Shown: piece after piece, positions 1 to 8,309 of the stretch
Layout of the letters: the number at the start of each line of letters is the position of its first letter
Numbering within the stretch: position 1 is the stretch's first letter
Assembly: GCF_003726095.1 (NCBI RefSeq)
Contig: NZ_CP026031.1
Coordinates: 434,001-498,000, forward strand
Reading direction: 5' to 3'
From: Niallia circulans
GTDB taxonomy: Bacteria > Bacillota > Bacilli > Bacillales > Cytobacillaceae
DNA length: 64,000 nt
Translations under genes and position numbers: made by a program
The notes under the pieces: model-generated
What the model saw: only the letters and a program-made list of their open reading frames with translations
Databases searched by the model: none
What the model was told of the DNA's origin: nothing

Positions 1-13
1 ATAGGTGAAAAAA

Positions 14-1711
14 ATGGGAATTAAAACATTGTTAATTGCTCCTTATCCTGCATTGGAGCATGTGATGGAAGAATGCATAAAACTAGAGCCTGACCTTAAT
101 ATGAAAATTGAATTGGCCAATCTTCAAGAAGCAATTCCAATTGCAAAAGAGGCTGAAAAACATGGTGTTGAGGTTATTATAAGTCGTGGGGGAACCGCGC
201 AATTAATAGAACAGGAAGTGAATATTCCAGTTGTTGACATACATGTTTCTGGTTATGATATGCTCCGTGTTTTGACCCTGGCAAATGATTATCCAGGCAA
301 AAAAGCGATTGTCGGTTTTTCTAACATTACAATTGGAGCGAAGGCGATAACGGACTTGTTAGAAATACCTATTGAGGTATTTACAATCGAAGATGCTATT
401 GAAGTTGATCCATTAGTCAATCAATTGAAAATGGATGGATATCAATTAATTATTGGAGATGTTATAACTCGTGATGCCGCCGCTAAATATAATCTAGAAG
501 GAATACTAATACAGTCAGGCAGAGAGGCAATATTTGAAGCAATTAAAGAAGTGAAGAGCATCTACCGAATGCTGAGAAAGCAGCGTTTTCAAATGAGTAT
601 TATGCAAATGATTATAGAAAGACAGTTTTCGGATGTCATTGTAATGACTCGTGATGGAAATATTGTCTATGAAAATTGGAAACGATTTAGGGAGTCCCCG
701 CTATCGGTCAAAAAAATGATAAATATAATTCAACAAAAAAATGATAATAAAGAAGAATTAGATATCATTGAAACGGATCAGCATAAACGAGTAAAACAGA
801 TGGTGATTCCTATAAAGGTAGAGGGGGAACTTCATTATTTATTTGCTTTTTCTTTTATGAAAGATTTAGTACCGGATAACTCCTTACATATTATAGATAT
901 ACAAACTCCGCCCGTTATCCTTTCGAAAAGTGATAGTATGAAAAGGTGCATAGAAAAGATTCAAAATAATCTTAGTAGTTATGGTTGGATACTTATTGGG
1001 AAATCGGGTACAGGAAAAAAGTTAATCTCCAAATGGATTCATTTTCAAAAAAATAGAGGGAATGGTTTTTTGGCTGTTATGTCTGCCAATGCATTTATCA
1101 ATATGAACCAACAGTTGGATCCTGATATAAAAACAATTTATTTGAATGAAATAGAGATGTTAAGCCATGAAGAGTTAAGGATATTTGTTGGAAAAGTTAA
1201 GCGTAATTACAATAATGGCATCACAGTTATAATAGCGATAGAGACGTCAGACGTAAATAGGTATACTGCTCTTCCTTATCTTGAATTTATACGAGTTGAT
1301 TTACCAATTTTGGTTGAACGTAAAGAGGACATCAGACCATTAGCGACCCACTTTTTAACTGCATTTCATGCTGAATTTGGCACTTCAGCGATCAAGATAA
1401 AGGAAGATGCATGGAAAGTATTGGAATCCTATTCATGGCCAGGAAATGTCGAAGAATTATATATACTTATTCATGATGCTGTTAAGGAAGAAAAAGGATT
1501 TGTAATAGGAAAAGGGCTTATACAACAGCTACTTGGGGATCGGTTGAGTAAAATGGAAATGTTTGATAATGAATATTTACAAGGTACATTAGAAGAAATA
1601 GAAAAAAGAATTATTGATGCCGTCATGAAAGAAGAAAATTACAATCAAACAAAAGTTGCTGAAAGACTCGGGATTAATCGAACAACTTTGTGGAGAAAGC
1701 TGAAACAATAA
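14..1711 (+). CDS. PrpR_N-domain regulator with degenerate AAA+ and Fis-type HTH
   Basis: Probable transcriptional activator of the downstream four-carbon acid-sugar operon. The N-terminal ~180 residues match the PrpR_N sensor domain (ligand-binding, seen in propionate and sugar-acid regulators). Around residue 330 there is a Walker A-like GKSGTGKK and near residue 478 a WPGNVEEL, both typical of sigma-54 activators. The C-terminus is a Fis-type helix-turn-helix (TKVAERLGINRTTLWRKL). The ~30-residue block with the sigma-54-contacting GAFTGA loop is absent, and the Walker B position reads YLNEI instead of FLDEI. It therefore may act without sigma-54, as TyrR does. A GTG at 5 extends the frame, but AGGTGA at 3-8 is well spaced for ATG 14; a TAG at 2-4 closes the frame upstream, so the gene is complete. 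Confidence 0.85.
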   Translation: MGIKTLLIAPYPALEHVMEECIKLEPDLNMKIELANLQEAIPIAKEAEKHGVEVIISRGGTAQLIEQEVNIPVVDIHVSGYDMLRVLTLANDYPGKKAIVGFSNITIGAKAITDLLEIPIEVFTIEDAIEVDPLVNQLKMDGYQLIIGDVITRDAAAKYNLEGILIQSGREAIFEAIKEVKSIYRMLRKQRFQMSIMQMIIERQFSDVIVMTRDGNIVYENWKRFRESPLSVKKMINIIQQKNDNKEELDIIETDQHKRVKQMVIPIKVEGELHYLFAFSFMKDLVPDNSLHIIDIQTPPVILSKSDSMKRCIEKIQNNLSSYGWILIGKSGTGKKLISKWIHFQKNRGNGFLAVMSANAFINMNQQLDPDIKTIYLNEIEMLSHEELRIFVGKVKRNYNNGITVIIAIETSDVNRYTALPYLEFIRVDLPILVERKEDIRPLATHFLTAFHAEFGTSAIKIKEDAWKVLESYSWPGNVEELYILIHDAVKEEKGFVIGKGLIQQLLGDRLSKMEMFDNEYLQGTLEEIEKRIIDAVMKEENYNQTKVAERLGINRTTLWRKLKQ

Positions 1712-1737
1712 AAGTTTCAGCTTTTTTATTTTTTTGT
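1696..1737 (+). terminator. Rho-independent terminator of the PrpR_N regulator gene
   Basis: An 11-bp perfect stem (1696-1706 with 1714-1724, 7-nt loop) overlaps the stop codon and runs into a T-rich tract. It separates the regulator from the kdgT operon, which therefore needs its own promoter. Confidence 0.85.
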
Positions 1738-1801
1738 TTCATTTTGCAACGTTTTATACTAATTATATTGTGGTAATAGGTGAAAGCAGTTACAATTTTA
1801 A

Positions 1802-1817
1802 TTGTAAACGATTACTT
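1802..1817 (+). promoter_or_regulatory. Candidate CcpA cre site upstream of kdgT
   Basis: TTGTAAACGATTACTT matches the cre consensus WTGNAANCGNWWNCAW at all but the next-to-last position. It lies about 42 bp before the kdgT start, so carbon catabolite repression of the acid-sugar operon is likely. The binding is inferred, not shown. Confidence 0.6.
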
Positions 1818-1858
1818 GTTGTTTAAAATTGAAACATATAAAAAGGAGTGTTAAAATT

Positions 1859-2842
1859 ATGAAGATTAAAGAAACGTTGGATCGGATTCCTGGAGGGATG
1901 ATGGTAGTTCCGTTGTTAATTGCAGCATTATTAAATACATTTGCTCCAAATCTTCTGAGAATCGGGAATTTTACAGAGGCTTTATTTGTTAATGGATCAT
2001 CTACTTTAATTGCATTATTTCTATTGTGTACTGGAGCTCAAATAAATGTAAAATCATTTGGGGTATCTGTTGGGAAAGGGGCAACATTATTAATCACAAA
2101 ATGGGTTGTTGGTGCAGCCTTTGGATTACTAGCATATCTGTTTGCTGGAGATAATGGTCTTTGGTTAGGTTTAGCTCCTATTGCAGTAATTGCCGCGATG
2201 ACAAATAGTAATGGAGGCTTATTTGTTGCTTTAGTTGGGCAATACGGAAGTAAGGAAGACAGAGCTGCTTATTCCTTATTAGCTCTTAATGATGGACCAT
2301 TTTTAACAATGGTTGCTCTATCCATTTTTGGTGCAATGGGATTTGTGGACGGTTTATTTTCTTTTACTTCTTTTATCTCTGTACTTCTTCCAATCATAGT
2401 TGGTATGGTATTAGGTAATTTAGATGATAAAATGAGAGATTTTTTAGATAGTGGAAGTTCTATGTTAATTCCATTCTTTGCTTTTTCTCTCGGGATGGGC
2501 ATCAATTTTTCTGCCATTCTAGAAGGTGGATTGGCTGGTATTATTCTAGGATTATTAACCGTTTTTGTAACCGGAACTGCTGGTTACTATGTGTTTAAGC
2601 TTTTAAAATGGAATCCGATTGTTGGGGCTGCTGAGGGCTCCACAGCTGGGAATGCAGTTGCAACACCTGCAGTAATTGCCGCTGCAAATGCTAGTTTTGC
2701 ATCGGTGGTTGATATTGCAACAGTACAGGTGGCCGCATCAGTGGTGACCACGGCAATACTGCTTCCAATCTATGTAGGTTTCTTAGTGAAAAGATTAGAA
2801 AAAAAGGGATATAAGTTTGAGGAACAAGGTATCAAAATGTAA
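1859..2842 (+). CDS. kdgT: 2-keto-3-deoxygluconate permease family transporter (KdgT)
   Basis: Membrane permease of the KdgT family, 327 residues, the usual length. The N-terminus KIKETLDRIPGGMMVVPL closely follows the family pattern, and about ten hydrophobic segments follow. A conserved EGSTAGNAVATPA stretch lies near residue 270. KdgT members carry sugar acids in symport with protons. Beside a DUF1537 kinase and PdxA homologue the substrate is more likely a four-carbon acid sugar (threonate or erythronate) than ketodeoxygluconate. The start ATG 1859 is chosen because AAGGAG (1843-1848) sits 10 nt upstream; an in-frame upstream TTG lacks a ribosome site. First gene of a three-gene operon. 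Confidence 0.9.
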   Translation: MKIKETLDRIPGGMMVVPLLIAALLNTFAPNLLRIGNFTEALFVNGSSTLIALFLLCTGAQINVKSFGVSVGKGATLLITKWVVGAAFGLLAYLFAGDNGLWLGLAPIAVIAAMTNSNGGLFVALVGQYGSKEDRAAYSLLALNDGPFLTMVALSIFGAMGFVDGLFSFTSFISVLLPIIVGMVLGNLDDKMRDFLDSGSSMLIPFFAFSLGMGINFSAILEGGLAGIILGLLTVFVTGTAGYYVFKLLKWNPIVGAAEGSTAGNAVATPAVIAAANASFASVVDIATVQVAASVVTTAILLPIYVGFLVKRLEKKGYKFEEQGIKM

Positions 2843-2860
2843 GATAAGGATGTGTTCGAC

Positions 2861-4162
2861 GTGAAAAACAAAATGGGGATTATTGCTGATGATTTAACAG
2901 GCGCAAACGATTCTGGTGTGCAGCTGGCGATAAAAAAGTTATCTACTAGTGTTGTATTTGATTATACAAATTCATCTAAAGAGATGGCTTCAGATGTTCT
3001 AATAGTAGATACGGACAGTAGAGCGAGAGCAAAAGAGGATGCATATAAGGCAGTAGTAGAGGCAGCAACCTTTCTCAAAAGGAATGGGTATAAACATATT
3101 TATAAGAAGGTAGATTCCACATTAAGAGGCAATTTAGAGGCAGAACTTGCAGCGCTAGAATCTGTTTATAATCCAGATATGGTTGTTATTGCGCCGGCCT
3201 ATCCTAAAATGAGACGTCAAACCATCAATGGGCACCATTTTGTAGACGGTAAAATCATTACAGAAACCGAATTTTCCAATGATCCGAAGACACCTGTGCA
3301 GGAATCATTTTTGCCTAAGCTTTTAAATTCGAAGAATAACAGGAAAATTACGTTGTTGAATAAGGAAGTTTGGCATAAGTCTAAAGAGGAGATAAACAAC
3401 CTTATACAATCAGCCTTAGTAGAAGGGAATAAATGGTTTGTTTGTGATGCTGCAGCTGAAGAAGATCTTATAAATATTGCTAAACTATTTTCTGAGCAAA
3501 ATAAGTCGATTATTTGGGCAGGGTCTGCTGGCTTGATAGAATACCTGCCGGAAATGCTGCATTTGATACCTTCATCAGTAAAAGAACAGGAAGATATGGA
3601 AATCCAAACTACTTTGATTGTATCTGGAAGCTTATCTCACGTAACGAAAAAACAATTATTCAAGGTTGATAGATTGCAAGATTCCTATTTTATGCAGGTT
3701 GACCCTGTAGATTTAATAAATGGTAGCTATAGGCTGGATGAGTTTATGGGAATAGTCCAGCAGAATAAAGAACATCATCATTTTGTTCTTTATGTGGAAG
3801 CGGATGATGACAACAGAAAGCGTGCCATTGAAGCAGGTAAGATGCTTGGATTAAGTAAACATGATGTTAGTGCAGCAATATCAAATGGTTTGGGTACCAT
3901 TTCAACCCATATAGTAAAAAATGTTCCTTTTATTAAAGGGTTAGTTTTAACAGGAGGAGATACTGCAAAGGCAGTATGTCGTGCGCTGGGAGTAACAGAA
4001 ATGGATTTATATATGGAAATTGAGCCAGGACTTCCTTTTGGAAAAATTAGAACAGAAACGAATAGCTATTGGGCTGTAACGAAAGCAGGAGGCTTTGGCC
4101 AAGAAGATTCCTTAATAAAAGCATTAGAGTTTTTAATTAACAATAGAAGGGTGATAGTATGA
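2861..4162 (+). CDS. Four-carbon acid sugar kinase (DUF1537/DtnK-OtnK family)
   Basis: Cytoplasmic ATP-dependent kinase of the DUF1537 family, which phosphorylates four-carbon acid sugars such as D-threonate, erythronate or 2-oxo-tetronate. The N-terminal domain opens with IIADDLTGANDSGVQ and has KKVDSTLRGNLEAEL near residue 85. The C-terminal nucleotide-binding domain carries TGGDTAKAVCRALGV. GTG 2861 is chosen as start because AAGGA at 2846-2850 is 10 nt away; the GTG at 2852 is too close. The gene overlaps the pdxA2 start by 4 bp. In characterised systems the kinase product is oxidised and decarboxylated by a PdxA2 partner to dihydroxyacetone phosphate. The exact stereochemistry of the substrate cannot be read from sequence. 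Confidence 0.9.
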   Translation: MKNKMGIIADDLTGANDSGVQLAIKKLSTSVVFDYTNSSKEMASDVLIVDTDSRARAKEDAYKAVVEAATFLKRNGYKHIYKKVDSTLRGNLEAELAALESVYNPDMVVIAPAYPKMRRQTINGHHFVDGKIITETEFSNDPKTPVQESFLPKLLNSKNNRKITLLNKEVWHKSKEEINNLIQSALVEGNKWFVCDAAAEEDLINIAKLFSEQNKSIIWAGSAGLIEYLPEMLHLIPSSVKEQEDMEIQTTLIVSGSLSHVTKKQLFKVDRLQDSYFMQVDPVDLINGSYRLDEFMGIVQQNKEHHHFVLYVEADDDNRKRAIEAGKMLGLSKHDVSAAISNGLGTISTHIVKNVPFIKGLVLTGGDTAKAVCRALGVTEMDLYMEIEPGLPFGKIRTETNSYWAVTKAGGFGQEDSLIKALEFLINNRRVIV

Positions 4163-5160
4163 GTAATGTAAAACCAATTGTAGGGATAACAATGGGAGAT
4201 GCAGCAGGGGTAGGTCCAGAGATTATTTTAAAAAGCCTTGGTAAAGAGGAAATGTATACGATTAGCAGACCATTGGTGATTGGCGATAGTAAGATTTTGA
4301 ATAGAGCCAAACAATTCGTTAATAGTGATTTAGCTATCCAAAATATTTCCGTCGAGGAAATTAACGAAATAACCTATGATTATGGCACTGTTTATTGTTT
4401 AGATTTAAATTTATTGGATGAAACACTTCCGGTAGGGAAAGTGGCTCCAGAAGCTGGAAATGCGGCATTTCAATATCTTGCTAAAGCCATTGAGCTTGCA
4501 AAAGAAGATAAAATCCATGCAATATGTACAGCGCCACTAAATAAAGAGGCGTTGCATAAAGGGGGGCATAAATATCCAGGCCATACAGAAATTCTAGCTG
4601 ACCTTACTGGTACTCAAGATTTTTCTATGATGCTGTCTGCTCCGAATTTAAAAGTTATTCATGTTACAACACATGTTGGAATTCTTGATGCGGTTAAGAT
4701 GATTAATCCCGAACGTGTCTATCATGTTATTAAACTTGCTCATGATACTTTACAAAAGGCAGGTATTTCTAATCCGAAAATTGCTGTTTGCGGCATTAAT
4801 CCACATGCTGGTGAAAATGGATTATTTGGTTATGGAGAAGAAGAAGAAAAAGTAATTCCTGCTGTAGAAAGAGCACAAAAAGAAGGGATAGAAGCAGTTG
4901 GTCCACTTCCGGCAGATACATTATTTTTCCGTACGGTACGTGGGGATTTTGATATTGTAGTAGCAATGTATCATGATCAAGGACACGGTCCAGTGAAAGT
5001 ATTAGGATTAGATGCCGGAGTAAATATTACCGTTGGTTTGCCGATTATTCGAACAAGTGTAGATCATGGAACGGCATTTGATATCGCAGGAAAAGGAATC
5101 GCGGATGAAAAAAGCTTGATGGAAGCAATGCGACAAGCTGTAGAACTAGCTCCTAAATGA
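4159..5160 (+). CDS. pdxA: 4-phosphoerythronate/threonate dehydrogenase, PdxA2 type
   Basis: PdxA-family NAD-dependent oxidative decarboxylase, 333 residues. It starts with the family pattern GITMGDAAGVGPEIILKSL. The GHTEIL segment and YHDQGHGPVKVLGL supply the conserved metal-binding histidines. True PdxA makes pyridoxal phosphate precursors. The 4-bp ATGA overlap with a DUF1537 kinase gene and the KdgT neighbour point to PdxA2, which acts on the phosphorylated four-carbon acid and yields dihydroxyacetone phosphate and CO2. AGAAGGGTGATAGT gives a ribosome site inside the kinase gene, so translation is probably coupled. Confidence 0.9.
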   Translation: MSNVKPIVGITMGDAAGVGPEIILKSLGKEEMYTISRPLVIGDSKILNRAKQFVNSDLAIQNISVEEINEITYDYGTVYCLDLNLLDETLPVGKVAPEAGNAAFQYLAKAIELAKEDKIHAICTAPLNKEALHKGGHKYPGHTEILADLTGTQDFSMMLSAPNLKVIHVTTHVGILDAVKMINPERVYHVIKLAHDTLQKAGISNPKIAVCGINPHAGENGLFGYGEEEEKVIPAVERAQKEGIEAVGPLPADTLFFRTVRGDFDIVVAMYHDQGHGPVKVLGLDAGVNITVGLPIIRTSVDHGTAFDIAGKGIADEKSLMEAMRQAVELAPK

Positions 5161-5330
5161 CATCGAATTTATTCACCCAAGAAGATCCATTTATTAACTT
5201 GTTAGTGTATTTGATAGATAAATAAAGCGAAGCTTTATCTTAACTTCATCATTCAGTAATTCTCCGCATCTCAAGCTGCTGAATTTGAGGAAGCTGGATA
5301 TGGGAGCTCGATATAAAAATGCGAAATTGC

Positions 5331-5380
5331 AACTAACCATCAGTGGGATAAGCAAAAATACTGATGGTTAGTTTTATTTA
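5331..5380. terminator. Bidirectional terminator after pdxA2
   Basis: A perfect 14-bp inverted repeat (5331-5344 with 5360-5373, 15-nt loop) is followed by a T-rich tract on the plus strand. It also lies just beyond the end of the minus-strand AraC remnant, so it can serve both. The 170 bp between pdxA2 and the hairpin hold no recognisable gene. Confidence 0.75.
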
Positions 5381-5774
5381 TAAAGCGGAGGATTTTTCTT
5401 TTCGTCTATATTCAAAAGGAGTGTAATTTGTTTCTTTTTTAAAAAGTTTGGTAAAGTAGGAGTAATTTCCATATCCGACTTTATCTGAGATGATATGTAC
5501 TGGTAATGTAGTTTGAATGAGTAGCTCCTTAGCGATGTCTACTCTTTTTTTTGATGATATAGTTTACAAGAGAGAGTCCTTTTTCTTTCTTAAAAATTCT
5601 TGTTATATAATCTGGGCTTAAGTATACAATCTTTGCAATATTATCTCTTGTAATATTCTCATGATAATGTTCATCAATATAGTCACAAATTGTATTTACA
5701 ACGTTTTTCTGAGAATGAATAAAATCTATGTATTGTAGCGAAATATCAACTAAGTAGGTAATATAAATTATCAT
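5378..5774 (-). pseudogene. Frameshifted AraC-type DNA-binding domain remnant
   Basis: The 5' part encodes the first helix-turn-helix of an AraC domain (DEHYHENITRDNIAKIVYLS, then ITRIFKKEKG) and ends early at KKKSRHR. Removing one base from the run of eight A (plus-strand T run at about 5545-5552) joins it to a second frame. That frame reads RVDIAKELLIQTTLPVHIIS and GYGNYSYFTKLFKKETNYTP, which is the missing second half of the domain. Both halves together make only ~130 residues, so the N-terminal receiver or sensor domain is also missing. Probably a decayed YesN-like regulator. A sequencing error in the homopolymer is possible but would not restore the lost N-terminus. Confidence 0.8.
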
Positions 5775-5973
5775 ATCATTGGGTGAACTTGTGGAGAAAA
5801 AAATACATGTTCCAAAATCGGTCTATTTGACAGAATGGGAAGATTTCGCCAAAATGCTATATGGGGAGGTAAGATTAGGTTTCCCTGATTTTATGATGGG
5901 AGTAATGAATCAACAAGTATTAGATGCAATTAGGGAGTCCAGTAGAGAACCAGGAAAAAGGATAGCTCCTTAA
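5767..5973 (+). pseudogene. C-terminal stump of a Gfo/Idh/MocA-type oxidoreductase
   Basis: The frame ends with a stretch (GFPDFMMGVMNQQVLDAIRE, then GKRIAP) that resembles the C-terminal end of Gfo/Idh/MocA dehydrogenases, where a PDF...VLDAI..S pattern precedes the last strand. There is no Rossmann domain, no plausible ribosome site, and an in-frame stop at 5764-5766. It abuts the AraC remnant head to head, so the junction is probably a deletion scar that removed most of both genes. The family assignment rests on a short pattern and is tentative. Confidence 0.5.
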
Positions 5974-6082
5974 GAAGCTGAAAGGGCTAGTATTTGTTTA
6001 ATTCTCCTAATAAAGGATATAATAACCTAGACAGCAATTCTACATAGATTAGTATTCGATTATTAGAAGGAGAATTTATTAT

Positions 6083-7600
6083 ATGAAGTTTAAAAATTAT
6101 CTTGTCTTTAATGTTTCTGTAATTATTTTATTAGTGATTGTGTTAGTAGGAGTATTTGCACCAGAAACGCTTGAACAAACTTCAGCTAGTGCACAATCTT
6201 TTATTACAGATTCTTTTGGTTGGTATTATTTAATTGTCGTCACGTTTTTCGTGATAATATGTTTGTACTTATTATTAAGTCCGGTAGGGAGAATTAAATT
6301 AGGTAAACCTGAGGATAAGCCTGAATTTTCCCGAATAGTATGGTTAGCGATGCTTTTTAGCGCGGGAATGGGAATCGGACTTGTGTTTTACGGGACTGCG
6401 GAACCACTTAGTCATTATGCTATTAGTTCACCTACAAATGAGGTTGGCACAGAACAAGGCATGAAAGATGCAATGAGATTTACTTATTTTCATTGGGGAA
6501 TTCATGCATGGGCAGTGTATGGAATTGTGGCATTAAGTCTTGCTTATACTACCTTTCGCAAGGGAGGAAAGACGTTAATTAGTTCGACCTTAAAACCATT
6601 GCTAGGTAATTCTATGGATGGACGATTAGGAAGAATCATTGATATTATCGCTGTTTTTGCGACAGTTACTGGAATAGCGACAACACTAGGATTCGGTGCT
6701 GTGCAAATAAATGGAGGGCTTTCCTTTCTTTATGGGATTCCTTCAAGTTTTTTAACTCAATTCATTATTATCGTAATAGTTACCATCTTATTTTTACTTT
6801 CAGCTGTCTCAGGATTAGGGAAAGGAATTAAGATCCTTAGTAATATGAATATGATATTAGCGTTTATCTTGCTTTTATTTGTATTTATTTTGGGAAATAC
6901 AGTCTTTATCCTCAATTTATTTACAGATACATTGGGGACGTATTTACAGAATTTAGTGCGCATGAGCTTTCGCATTTCTCCTTTAAATGGTGAGAATCGT
7001 CAATGGATAAATACTTGGACCATTTTTTACTGGGCTTGGTGGATTGCATGGTCACCGTTTGTCGGAATTTTTATTGCTAGAATTTCCAAAGGAAGAACCA
7101 TTCGTGAGTTTGTTACCTTTGTCTTATTTATTCCCTCAATAATTGGGTTTTTATGGTTTACAGTATTTGGCGGTAATGCGATGTTTATCGAGCATAAAGG
7201 ATTAGGTACTATTTCCACTTTTGCAACGGAAGAAACATTATTTGCTCTTTTAGAACATTTTCCTCTTAGTGCGGTACTATCTATTTTAGCTATTGTATTA
7301 ATTGGTGTGTTCTTTATTACCTCAGCAGATTCAGGTACATTTGTTTTAGGTATGCTTTCTGCCAATGGAATTCAGAATCCGAGCAATAGAATTAAAGTAA
7401 TTTGGGGACTCTTACTTACCTCTATTTCGCTGGTCTTACTTTATTCAGGGGGATTAGATGGTTTACAAAATATGATGATTATTGCCGCTCTCCCTTTTTC
7501 CGTTATTATGATCTTAATGACGGTAAGTTTATTGAAGGAAGTGCATCGGGAGAAAGCAGAATATGAATCGAAGTGGAAAAAGAAAAAAGGCTCGATGTGA
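6083..7600 (+). CDS. BCCT family betaine/carnitine/choline transporter
   Basis: Twelve-helix sodium- or proton-coupled transporter, 505 residues, near the length of Bacillus OpuD. Diagnostic BCCT segments are GMGIGLVFYGTAEPLSHY (about residue 95) and the tryptophan-rich FYWAWWIAWSPFVGIFIARI (about residue 315), followed by GRTIREF. The likely substrate is glycine betaine or a related trimethylammonium compound used for osmoprotection, but the sequence does not fix it. AGAAGGAG precedes ATG 6083 at normal distance. Single-gene unit that ends in a shared bidirectional terminator. Confidence 0.9.
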   Translation: MKFKNYLVFNVSVIILLVIVLVGVFAPETLEQTSASAQSFITDSFGWYYLIVVTFFVIICLYLLLSPVGRIKLGKPEDKPEFSRIVWLAMLFSAGMGIGLVFYGTAEPLSHYAISSPTNEVGTEQGMKDAMRFTYFHWGIHAWAVYGIVALSLAYTTFRKGGKTLISSTLKPLLGNSMDGRLGRIIDIIAVFATVTGIATTLGFGAVQINGGLSFLYGIPSSFLTQFIIIVIVTILFLLSAVSGLGKGIKILSNMNMILAFILLLFVFILGNTVFILNLFTDTLGTYLQNLVRMSFRISPLNGENRQWINTWTIFYWAWWIAWSPFVGIFIARISKGRTIREFVTFVLFIPSIIGFLWFTVFGGNAMFIEHKGLGTISTFATEETLFALLEHFPLSAVLSILAIVLIGVFFITSADSGTFVLGMLSANGIQNPSNRIKVIWGLLLTSISLVLLYSGGLDGLQNMMIIAALPFSVIMILMTVSLLKEVHREKAEYESKWKKKKGSM

Positions 7601-7616
7601 TATCGAGCCTTTTTTC
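7583..7616. terminator. Bidirectional terminator between BCCT and SET genes
   Basis: A 14-bp perfect stem (7583-7596 with 7602-7615) with a 5-nt loop, A-rich on the left and T-rich on the right. It overlaps the BCCT stop codon and ends 4 bp from the stop of the convergent SET-domain gene. Confidence 0.9.
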
Positions 7617-7619
7617 TTC

Positions 7620-8006
7620 TTAATCTTCTTTATCTTTATTAAACCATAACGGCTCATAATCATCGACTTCGCCATTATAATTGATTAATATTTCTTCGCC
7701 AGCTTTTATATCCTTATAAGCATAATAGTCAAATGTATGCTTATCAAAATTAATTTCATATGTTGCATTTGGTTCATAGGAATGGTTAAAAAGCATGCCG
7801 TATCCTAGAACAACAGCACTGTGGTTAATCCCATATTCATAAACATAATCTTCTAGTACTGTTCTTTCGATATATTTGTGCTGCTCATTTGGATATGGAA
7901 CAACGGGAGCTTCATGGAATAAAGTACCTTTTTTGATATCACATGTAGCAAACACGCCTCTATTGAATTCTCCATCACTTAAGGGAGATGTTTTAATTTC
8001 AATCAT
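7620..8006 (-). CDS. Small SET-domain protein (putative lysine methyltransferase)
   Basis: 128-residue protein that is almost entirely a SET domain. GVFATCDIKKG forms the first block, FNHSYEPNATY the NHS motif that binds S-adenosylmethionine, and GEEILINYN the final tyrosine-containing block. SET enzymes transfer methyl groups to lysine side chains; bacterial stand-alone versions are mostly uncharacterised, so the target is unknown. AGGTGATC lies 5-10 nt before the ATG. Monocistronic, convergent with the BCCT gene. Confidence 0.85.
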   Translation of the reverse strand: MIEIKTSPLSDGEFNRGVFATCDIKKGTLFHEAPVVPYPNEQHKYIERTVLEDYVYEYGINHSAVVLGYGMLFNHSYEPNATYEINFDKHTFDYYAYKDIKAGEEILINYNGEVDDYEPLWFNKDKED

Positions 8007-8309
8007 AATTGATCACCTACAACTCTTTCTAAAGTATACTGCTATATCATACTCTAACATTGTTTCTATTATTTAGGAAATAAATAAAAAAATTTTTTAT
8101 AAAAAAGAAATATTTCTTGTAATAAATTGACTTTTTAGCTAATAAAGGTTTGAGGATTAATAGTGTATAATGAGATAATATCCATTATGGAGTATTTTCC
8201 TTAAATGATTTCAACATAGTAAGGTGATGGCGTGTTAATAAACCTGAAACAAGGATGCTCGTAGTTTCTTATAATAAATAACATAAAAGGGTAAAGAACA
8301 GGAGAAAAA
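8007..8309. other. Intergenic region between SET gene and truA
   Basis: About 300 bp, A+T rich. A TATAAT at 8166-8171 is the best candidate -10 element for truA but has no good -35 box. I see no supportable small gene or RNA here. Confidence 0.4.

Noticed and set aside
1738..1858. Sigma-54 promoter before kdgT
   Set aside because: No GG/GC pair at -24/-12 spacing was found; TTGCAA at 1744-1749 lacks the upstream GG.
5540..5556. Programmed -1 frameshift at the A-rich run in the AraC remnant
   Set aside because: A -1 shift leads at once to GAG TAG (stop). Only a +1 shift or loss of one A restores the domain, so ordinary decay is more likely.
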